Position numbers and translations under genes: made by a program. A stretch of 5,939 nt of DNA, from positions 2,644-8,582 of the forward strand of contig JAGQGA010000203.1 in NCBI GenBank assembly GCA_020432595.1. The letters are read 5' to 3'. Source of the DNA: Anaerolineales bacterium. Its GTDB lineage: Bacteria > Chloroflexota > Anaerolineae > Promineifilales > Promineifilaceae. The notes under the pieces were generated by a model that was given only the letters and a program-made list of their open reading frames with translations, did no database searches and was not told the origin of the DNA. This document shows positions 1 through 4,406 of this stretch, one piece after another; position 1 is the stretch's first letter, and every line of letters starts with the position of its first letter.

Positions 1-1
1 T

Positions 2-634
2 AATGTGCATATTGTGGCCTCTTCGTTGGGGCATCTAGCGGAGATACAGATTGAACAAGGGCAACTTCATCAAGCGGCCGATACTTGCCAGCGTGGGTTG
101 GAAACATTAGACGCTTTAGCTGGTAAGTCGTCGCCCATGTCAGGTTTATTGCATGTGCAGTTGGGGGAGCTATTTTATGAGTGGGGTGATTGGGAAACGG
201 CCGTTCACCATTACCAAGAAGGCATAGCCCTGGCTCAACCCTGGCAGAACAAAGAAACATTGTTGCCCGGTTATGCTGGTTTGGCTCGTGCTTATCACGC
301 CTTAGCGCAACCGCAGCAAGCCCAGGAAGCCCAAAAAGCCTATGCCGAACTAGCTGGAGCAGAATTGGCAAGCACCGAACCAACATCGCCGCAGGCTCAG
401 GCTGTTTTGCCACCCGCTGAAGTCTACACGCTTGTCGAGCCGCTCAGCGAACGTGAATTAGAAGTTTTGTCTCTCATCGCCGAAGGGCTGACCAACCAGG
501 AAATCGCCCTGCGGCTGCACCTCTCATTAGGCACAGTCAAAGTCCATGCCCACAATATTTATGGGAAGTTGGATGTAAACGGCCGTACCCAAGCCGTCGC
601 CAAAGCCCGCTCTCTCCATCTCATCGAATCGTAA
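2..634 (+). CDS. TPR-containing LuxR-family transcriptional regulator, C-terminal part (5' end outside window)
   Basis: The frame is open to the window edge, and the in-frame GTG at 5 is probably internal, so this is the tail of a longer protein. Counting from that GTG, residues 6-33, 48-77 and 88-115 look like TPR helical hairpins (the stretch LGELFYEWGDWETAVHHYQ is typical). A P/A/Q-rich linker spans about 118-145. A textbook LuxR/GerE helix-turn-helix fills 147-205, with LSERELEVLSLIAEGLTNQEIA followed by the recognition region GTVKVHAHNIYGKLDV. The architecture fits large ATP-dependent LuxR (LAL/MalT-like) regulators, whose N-terminal NTPase would lie upstream. It is a cytoplasmic DNA-binding protein; its signal and targets are unknown. 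An exact AACGGCCGTT lies in the TPR part and a near-copy lies in the HTH. A NarL-type response regulator is unlikely, because TPRs rather than a receiver domain precede the HTH. Confidence 0.9.
   Translation, partial: NVHIVASSLGHLAEIQIEQGQLHQAADTCQRGLETLDALAGKSSPMSGLLHVQLGELFYEWGDWETAVHHYQEGIALAQPWQNKETLLPGYAGLARAYHALAQPQQAQEAQKAYAELAGAELASTEPTSPQAQAVLPPAEVYTLVEPLSERELEVLSLIAEGLTNQEIALRLHLSLGTVKVHAHNIYGKLDVNGRTQAVAKARSLHLIES
196..205. repeat. AACGGCCGTT palindrome, exact copy 1
   Basis: Exact 10-bp palindrome inside the TPR part of the LuxR regulator. It is read as Thr-Ala-Val (ACG GCC GTT), residues 65-67 counted from the GTG at 5. Confidence 0.9.
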
Positions 635-651
635 ATAGCTACTGGCGGCTA

Positions 652-790
652 GGTTCTGTTGACATTTCAGAATTTGAACCGCAAAGTACGCAGACGGCGC
701 AGAGAAAGAAAAGAAAACAAGCTAAATCTCTGCGATCTTTGCGCCCTCTGCGGTGAAATCAGCTTCTTTTTGCCAAATGCCAACAGAACC
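652..790. repeat. nested inverted repeat, MITE-like or palindromic repeat element
   Basis: The outer arms 652-667 and 775-790 (GGTTCTGTTGRCATTT) are inverted copies matching at 15 of 16 positions. The inner arms 678-705 and 727-754 match at about 21 of 28. Each inner arm is itself three 9-bp units of the form CGCARAGNN (for example at 680, 689 and 698). The loop is A-rich (706-726). The whole can fold into one long imperfect hairpin. It starts 17 bp after the stop of the LuxR regulator gene. The CGCARAG periodicity resembles dispersed palindromic repeats I have seen in many environmental bacterial genomes. No transposase is encoded, so if mobile it would be non-autonomous. GGCTA occurs just left of the left end (648-652 overlaps it by one base) and again at 795-799, but this does not make a clean target duplication. 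The hairpin could also end transcription of the upstream gene. Confidence 0.7.
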
Positions 791-827
791 CAGTGGCTAA
801 CCACCAACCCCTTGCCTTTATATCCCC

Positions 828-858
828 GCTATATCTTTCGATAGATGTGGCTATATCT
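828..858. promoter_or_regulatory. paired GCTATATCT repeats and near-palindrome, possible operator
   Basis: The 9-mer GCTATATCT occurs at 828-836 and again at 850-858. The copies are 22 bp apart, about two helical turns, on the same face of the helix. Between them lies ATCTTTCGATAGAT (833-846), a near-palindrome centred on TCGA (12 of 14 symmetric). It sits directly upstream of the three-gene operon. The position suggests regulator binding, but no known motif is recognised. Confidence 0.25.
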
Positions 859-865
859 CCCCGCC

Positions 866-874
866 TGCTATCCT
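866..874 (+). promoter_or_regulatory. possible extended -10 element (TGCTATCCT) of the 881 operon
   Basis: TGC-TATCCT fits an extended -10 (TGn followed by a 4/6 match to TATAAT). It ends six bases before the ATG at 881, so transcription would begin at or next to the start codon and give a leaderless mRNA. No convincing -35 is seen. Consistent with this, no Shine-Dalgarno precedes 881. Confidence 0.3.
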
Positions 875-880
875 ACAAAC

Positions 881-1162
881 ATGAACGAAATGGCACGAGA
901 CAAAGGGCATCAATCCATCACGATTGATCAACCAGGCATCTACCGCATCAAAATTCAGGGACGGTTGAGCCAGCGACTCCAAGACCGATTTGATGAGATG
1001 GCCATCGCCGAAGAGACCAACCTGGCTGGTGTTCCCCTCACTGCGCTCACCGGACAAATTGCGGATCAAGCGGCCCTGCACGGCCTCGTAGCCCGTATTA
1101 GAGACCTGGGTTTACCCCTCATTTTGGTTGAGCTGGTAAGCCCAGTTGACCCAGGAGGTTAA
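881..1162 (+). CDS. small conserved orphan protein (93 aa), function unknown
   Basis: A 93-residue, probably cytoplasmic protein with no signal peptide or membrane helix. After a polar N-terminus (1-18), YRIKIQGRLSQRLQDRFDEM (21-40) looks like a beta strand followed by an amphipathic segment. The C-terminal half carries the most distinctive stretch: TGQIADQAALHGLVARIRD at 57-75, then LGLPLILVEL. From memory, proteins of this length with a GRL...W/F..F..M...L.G...DQAALHGLL..RDLGLPL pattern are common in Chloroflexota, often several per genome, with no assigned function. I cannot confirm this by search. ATG 881 was chosen over 845 because the conserved part begins well after it; ATG 890 is also possible. 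None of these starts has a Shine-Dalgarno. Its stop overlaps the ribosome-binding region of the next gene, so it is the first gene of the operon. Confidence 0.8.
   Translation: MNEMARDKGHQSITIDQPGIYRIKIQGRLSQRLQDRFDEMAIAEETNLAGVPLTALTGQIADQAALHGLVARIRDLGLPLILVELVSPVDPGG
1153..1158 (+). promoter_or_regulatory. Shine-Dalgarno AGGAGG for the 55-aa gene
   Basis: A full AGGAGG nine bases before ATG 1168, lying inside the last codons of the preceding gene. It is the main evidence that 1168 is a real start. Confidence 0.8.
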
Positions 1163-1167
1163 GCAAA

Positions 1168-1335
1168 ATGGAAAATGTGCAATCTACCATCAACTTGGTT
1201 TTAAAAGCAGTGGCCGTTGGGATGTCCGTGGCCGTTGTCGTCCTCGGCACATTAGGTCATGTCGAGATCAGTACACAGGTAAGTTTATTGGGGATTGGCC
1301 TGTTTGCTCTGGCACTGGTCGCCCTACGCCAATAG
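1168..1335 (+). CDS. 55-aa two-helix small membrane protein
   Basis: A short gene that a length filter would miss. Translation from ATG 1168 gives 55 residues beginning MENVQSTINLVLKAVAVG and ending LFALALVALRQ, then TAG at 1333-1335. Two hydrophobic segments are clear, about residues 11-30 and 37-53, joined by a short polar turn (GHVEIST); a small hairpin membrane protein is the natural reading. It has a strong Shine-Dalgarno (AGGAGG, 9-bp spacing), starts five bases after the upstream stop, and its own stop overlaps the Shine-Dalgarno of the next gene. The tight packing indicates co-translation. No enzymatic motif is present. It could be an accessory subunit of the larger membrane protein downstream, but that is only inferred from position. 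Confidence 0.8.
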   Translation: MENVQSTINLVLKAVAVGMSVAVVVLGTLGHVEISTQVSLLGIGLFALALVALRQ

Positions 1336-1339
1336 GAGG
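1334..1339 (+). promoter_or_regulatory. Shine-Dalgarno AGGAGG for the 311-aa membrane protein
   Basis: AGGAGG shares two bases with the TAG stop of the 55-aa gene and is six bases before ATG 1346. This fixes the start at 1346 rather than the upstream in-frame ATG at 1295, which lies inside the previous gene. Confidence 0.85.
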
Positions 1340-1345
1340 TTTACG

Positions 1346-2281
1346 ATGAAAGCAATGCGATTGGCATTGAAAGTGATGGCTTTAATCATCTTATATTTTG
1401 TCCTTTTTATAGTTAGTTCAGGGCTGGTAGCGGCCGGGGCAGAACCACCACCTGCGGATCAGATGAGTCTCATCTTTGCAGTGACGCTTCTCATCGCCTT
1501 TGTTAATGTGGTCATTGCCACACTCATCATTCGGTCGTCAGATTGGCACGGCTGGAAGTTGGCGGGGGCGGTGGCTTTGGCATTGTATGGCGCAGCTACT
1601 TTTTTGTCAGCCATTGAAGCGGTTTATTATGCGCCCGCGCTTGGCAGTTCTTATCAAGATGTTGCGGCTATTTTGCCCACGATTTTGCTGCCAAACCTGA
1701 TCACGTTTGCTATTTTCATGCCTATTGCGGTGCGGGTGCTGGGTAAATGGCGGGCAAATGATGGGGCAGTGATAGGAAAACGGCCGTTTTTCTCCACACA
1801 ACAATGGCTCATCAAACTCACCACAGCCAGCATCATCTACTACTTGCTCTACTTCACCTTCGGCTTTTTCGTCGCCTGGAGTAATCCAGAGTTACAGGCC
1901 ATGTACAGCGCGGGCGCAGACAATACTCTGTTGATGGTCTGGGGCGTTATCCCCTTACAGCTCTTTCGAGGTCTGCTGTGGGTGCTGTTCACCTTGCCCA
2001 TCATTCGCCTGACACGTTTACAACCCTGGCAGACGGCGTTGCTGGTCGGCGTACTCTGCTCACTGCCCATGAGTGTACCGCTGTTTATGCCCAATGAGTT
2101 GATGCCTGATGCCAGTGCGCGGCTGTCCCACTTTTATGAGATCACTGCCTCCAATTTCCTCTGGGGCATGGTTTTGGTCTGGTTTTTCCATCGCAGCCAT
2201 CGCTCCCTACGGGATTTATTTGGGCTGGAACAGACCGATGCCACCTATGAACCACATACTGTCAAAGCGACGGTAAAGTAA
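1346..2281 (+). CDS. polytopic membrane protein, about 8 helices, function unknown
   Basis: 311 residues, mostly hydrophobic. Likely membrane segments are at about 8-30, 41-61, 70-93, 105-132, 155-178, 194-220, 228-248 and 266-282. A basic loop (KWRANDGAVIGKRP, 134-147) separates two groups of four helices, and a hydrophilic, charged tail (284-311) follows the last helix. I see no ATP-binding, peptidase (for example CPBP EExxxR), transporter or transferase signature, so no family is assigned. The start at 1346 has an ideal AGGAGG site, and the gene is the third of a tightly spaced operon. It is convergent with the response regulator gene, 74 bp away. One exact AACGGCCGTT occurs at 1779, read as Lys-Arg-Pro-Phe, in the loop between the two helix groups. 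A role as a sensor, channel or small-molecule exporter is possible, but nothing in the sequence decides it. Confidence 0.8.
   Translation: MKAMRLALKVMALIILYFVLFIVSSGLVAAGAEPPPADQMSLIFAVTLLIAFVNVVIATLIIRSSDWHGWKLAGAVALALYGAATFLSAIEAVYYAPALGSSYQDVAAILPTILLPNLITFAIFMPIAVRVLGKWRANDGAVIGKRPFFSTQQWLIKLTTASIIYYLLYFTFGFFVAWSNPELQAMYSAGADNTLLMVWGVIPLQLFRGLLWVLFTLPIIRLTRLQPWQTALLVGVLCSLPMSVPLFMPNELMPDASARLSHFYEITASNFLWGMVLVWFFHRSHRSLRDLFGLEQTDATYEPHTVKATVK
1777..1790. repeat. AACGGCCGTT palindrome, exact copy 2, extended to 14 bp
   Basis: AAAACGGCCGTTTT is a perfect 14-bp palindrome around the common core (1779-1788). It lies in the membrane protein gene and is read in a different codon phase from copy 1, as Lys-Arg-Pro-Phe (residues 145-148). 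Confidence 0.9.
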
Positions 2282-2355
2282 GAATAAGTATTGTAGTCGC
2301 ACCTTAACAATGAAATTTTCGTTGGTCAGCAAAAGGCTCAGGATAGCTTACCAGT

Positions 2356-3015
2356 TTATGATGACAACCAACCATTTTGAGCAGCGATAGCGATGGCAGC
2401 GGCGCGGGAATCTACGCCGAGTTTGTTGTAGACGCTGGTAAGGTGGGCTTTGACGGTGCGTTCAGTGATGCCCAGCTGCAGGGCAATGCCTCTATTGGTC
2501 TCGCCATTGGCGACGGCACGTAGGGTTTGTAGTTCCCGTTCTGTGAGTGGGTTGGGAGTGGCGATAGACGGCCGTTCCCCGCCCCCCTCTCCCGCCATAT
2601 GCGCCATCAACCGACTCATCACATCAGCATTCAGCAGCGATTCCCCCTTAGCCGCCGCCTGGATTGTGTCCAGCAAAGTTTGGCGAGGCGTATCTTTAAG
2701 CAAAAAGCCCTTCGCACCCGCTTGCAGACCCCGCAGCATCAAATCATCCTCATTGTAGGTAGTCAAAATAACAATAGCCACCTGAGGGTAATCACGCTGC
2801 AAATGCTCAATCGCGGTCAGCCCATCCATGCCTGGCATCCGCAAATCCATCAGAACGACGTCAGGCGGCTGTGCCGCCACAAGCTGGATGGCTTCAATGC
2901 CATTGGCTGCTTCGCCAATCACTTCAATGTCATCGGCCGTTTCTAAAATAAGGGTCAGACCTTCACGCACAATCGAATGGTCATCGGTAATTAAAACGCG
3001 GATGGGTTCGCTCAT
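2356..3015 (-). CDS. NarL/FixJ-family response regulator
   Basis: 219 residues from the chosen start. The receiver domain (about 4-120) has the acidic pair D11-D12 (ITDDH), the phosphoacceptor D57 (VVLMDLRMPGMDG), T85 and K107 (GFLLKD). A short linker follows, then a LuxR-type helix-turn-helix (about 155-215), with LTERELQTLRAVANGETNRGIA and ITERTVKAHLTSVYNKLGV. All phosphorylation residues are intact, so it should be an active DNA-binding regulator phosphorylated by the adjacent kinase. Two ATGs adjoin, at 3018 and 3015. The second is preferred because GGAG (3024-3021) then lies five bases upstream. With it, kinase stop and regulator start form TGATG; with the first, ATGA. Either implies translational coupling. 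Near-copies of the palindrome lie at 2567 and 2932. Only a weak hairpin is seen in the 74 bp beyond the stop, so no terminator is called. Confidence 0.95.
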   Translation of the reverse strand: MSEPIRVLITDDHSIVREGLTLILETADDIEVIGEAANGIEAIQLVAAQPPDVVLMDLRMPGMDGLTAIEHLQRDYPQVAIVILTTYNEDDLMLRGLQAGAKGFLLKDTPRQTLLDTIQAAAKGESLLNADVMSRLMAHMAGEGGGERPSIATPNPLTERELQTLRAVANGETNRGIALQLGITERTVKAHLTSVYNKLGVDSRAAAIAIAAQNGWLSS

Positions 3016-4247
3016 CATCTCTCCAATGGCAAGGTAATCGTTAAATGTGTGCCTTCGCCGATATTACTTGTTATCTGAAAAGTGCCGTTGACCAGGCGCA
3101 CTCTTTCGCGCATCCCCAACAGGCCATAATGACCTGTACGAACGGCCGTTTCCCCCTCCCGCAAAGCCAGCTTATCCACCGCAAAACCCACACCGTCATC
3201 CCGCACCTGAATCGTCAACTGCCCATTTGCCATCACCACAGCCAGCCATACCTGCTCGGCTTGCGCGTGGCGCGTAATATTAGTCAGGCTTTCGCTGATG
3301 ATGCGTTCGGCATGGTCGGCGATGACGGGGGGAATGTTGGTTCCGCTTGTGACATCAAGGGTGAGATGGCAGGGGATACCCGTTGCTCTGGTAAAGCGGT
3401 CGGCGTGGTATTGAACGGCCTCAGAAAGTGTGCGATTGTCAAGCCGCAGGTCATCAATGGCGGCACGGGCATCAGCCAAGGTGGTACGGGCACGTCTCAT
3501 GCTTTGCTCGATAATGGTTTGGGCACGAGGAAAACGGCCGTTTTCCAAATGATTATTGGCCGCTTCCAACTGCAACACCAGTCCGGCCACCCCTTGCGCT
3601 AAGGTGTCGTGCAGTTCCCGCGCCATGCGCTGCCGCTCGGCGGCCAAGGTTAAACTTTCCACCTGCGCCGCATAATCAGCCAATTGCCGATTGGTCGCCG
3701 CCAGCTCGGCCAAAAGCCGCTGGCTTTCTGCGCGGGCTTCAGACTGCCGACGGTACATCCCAATAAAAATGATGAGCAGCGTCATTGTGGAAACAGTAGG
3801 CGATAACCACTCCATTAGGAGAGGGAATCCGCCGAGCATGAAGAAGCTAACGGCCGTTAACCCAATATACCCAACTACCCCCAATACAGGCAGCCGCGTT
3901 AAGCCAAACAGCCCCAGCGTTTCCGTCACCAGGGTGGCAAACAGGGCCAAGACCAGTTCCGGCCGTTGGGACACGGTCACTAGTGCCAGTGCCAACATGC
4001 CCTGACCCAATAAATAAGGAATGCGCCACTGCGTGTGGATTGCCACGTAGCTGCTCAGCCAGTGCAGTGCCAAATGCATCACTAACAGCATGGCAAAAAT
4101 TGGCAGCCGAACGAACGGCATGGGTTTGGGTAGTCTAAACAGGGTCAAGGTTGTTGTGACAAGCAGGATAAAGGTAATGATGAGGTAAAACGGCCGTGCC
4201 TCAGCAAACTCATCGCTTTGGAAAATGGAGCGTATGGATTTCAGCAT
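3015..4247 (-). CDS. membrane-bound sensor histidine kinase, HisKA_3 type
   Basis: 410 residues. The N-terminal sensor part (about 18-165) holds some six hydrophobic segments (about 18-37, 48-70, 76-92, 96-118, 121-144, 150-165) with only short loops, so no extracytoplasmic ligand domain is visible. A coiled coil (166-205) leads into the HisKA_3 dimerisation helix, with the phosphoacceptor H213 in RMARELHDTLAQG. The ATPase domain shows the N-box (ISESLTNITRHAQA, N323), the G1 box (VRDDGVGF, 349-355) and the G2 region (GHYGLLGMRERV, 372-383). All catalytic motifs are intact. It should phosphorylate the overlapping regulator gene downstream. ATG 4247 has no Shine-Dalgarno, but TACAAT lies six bases upstream, suggesting a leaderless transcript. 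Three exact palindromes (3141, 3533, 3849) and one near-copy (4189) lie in this gene, in all three codon phases. The stimulus may be sensed within the membrane, as in DesK-like kinases; that is inference from topology. Confidence 0.93.
   Translation of the reverse strand: MLKSIRSIFQSDEFAEARPFYLIITFILLVTTTLTLFRLPKPMPFVRLPIFAMLLVMHLALHWLSSYVAIHTQWRIPYLLGQGMLALALVTVSQRPELVLALFATLVTETLGLFGLTRLPVLGVVGYIGLTAVSFFMLGGFPLLMEWLSPTVSTMTLLIIFIGMYRRQSEARAESQRLLAELAATNRQLADYAAQVESLTLAAERQRMARELHDTLAQGVAGLVLQLEAANNHLENGRFPRAQTIIEQSMRRARTTLADARAAIDDLRLDNRTLSEAVQYHADRFTRATGIPCHLTLDVTSGTNIPPVIADHAERIISESLTNITRHAQAEQVWLAVVMANGQLTIQVRDDGVGFAVDKLALREGETAVRTGHYGLLGMRERVRLVNGTFQITSNIGEGTHLTITLPLER
3141..3150. repeat. 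AACGGCCGTT palindrome, exact copy 3
   Basis: Exact copy in the kinase gene, read on the minus strand as Thr-Ala-Val (residues 367-369), between the G1 and G2 regions. Confidence 0.9.
3529..3546. repeat. AACGGCCGTT palindrome, exact copy 4, extended to 18 bp
   Basis: The core at 3533-3542 is extended into a perfect 18-bp palindrome, GGAAAACGGCCGTTTTCC, the longest in the window. It is in the kinase gene and is read in the third possible codon phase, as Asn-Gly-Arg-Phe (residues 236-239). Confidence 0.9.
3849..3858. repeat. AACGGCCGTT palindrome, exact copy 5
   Basis: Exact copy with T and A flanks giving a 12-bp palindrome (3848-3859). In the kinase membrane region, it is read as Thr-Ala-Val (residues 131-133). 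Confidence 0.9.
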
Positions 4248-4253
4248 GTGGCT

Positions 4254-4259
4254 ATTGTA
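4254..4259 (-). promoter_or_regulatory. possible -10 box (TACAAT) of the kinase-regulator operon
   Basis: TACAAT on the minus strand (5/6 match to TATAAT) ends six bases before the kinase ATG, which would place the transcript start at the start codon. No clear -35 is seen at normal spacing. The absence of a Shine-Dalgarno agrees with a leaderless mRNA. Confidence 0.35.
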
Positions 4260-4281
4260 CCCGATTCAGCCTGTTTGGAAT

Positions 4282-4302
4282 TGTCCATCTGTCCATTGTC
4301 CA
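4282..4302. promoter_or_regulatory. three TGTCCA repeats in the divergent intergenic region
   Basis: TGTCCA occurs at 4282-4287, 4290-4295 and 4297-4302, with an inverted GGACA further on (4318-4322). The cluster lies 35-55 bp upstream of the kinase start, between divergent genes, a usual place for operators. No known binding motif is recognised and chance is possible. Confidence 0.2.
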
Positions 4303-4336
4303 ATGGTACAGTCGCTTAGGACAGGGTGGACGATGT

Positions 4337-4346
4337 AACGGCCGTT
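4337..4346. repeat. AACGGCCGTT palindrome, exact copy 6 (intergenic)
   Basis: Exact copy, 12 bp with its T/A flanks (4336-4347), in the divergent intergenic region about 60 bp before the start of the Lnt-like gene. It is the only exact copy outside a gene, showing that the repeat is not a protein motif. Confidence 0.9.
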
Positions 4347-4394
4347 ATCATCCCCTAAACTAAAGGCAACCAACTCAAGAAATGAAATGACAAG

Positions 4395-4400
4395 AAGGAG
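4395..4400 (+). promoter_or_regulatory. Shine-Dalgarno AAGGAG for the Lnt-like gene
   Basis: AAGGAG six bases before ATG 4407, which fixes the start of the acyltransferase-like gene. Confidence 0.8.
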
Positions 4401-4406
4401 TGAATC

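Noticed and set aside
659..664. Perfect TTGACA, a possible -35 box
   Set aside because: It lies in the left end of the repeat element, and no acceptable -10 follows at 16-18 bp (nearest is CAAAGT).
659..844. 61-residue Arg/Cys-rich reading frame
   Set aside because: It is a translation of the inverted-repeat element: the basic and Cys-Leu runs come from the CGCARAG units and their complements. There is no Shine-Dalgarno.
1295..1345. Upstream in-frame ATG at 1295 as the start of the large membrane protein
   Set aside because: It lies inside the 55-aa gene and lacks a Shine-Dalgarno, while ATG 1346 has AGGAGG at six bases.
2282..2355. Possible terminator between the convergent genes
   Set aside because: The only hairpin (around CAATGAAATTTTCGTTG) has a 6-7 bp weak stem with almost no loop and no T-run; too poor to call.
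3045..3602. 185-residue open frame on the plus strand
   Set aside because: It is the shadow of the kinase ATPase domain on the opposite strand, with no ribosome site or domain.
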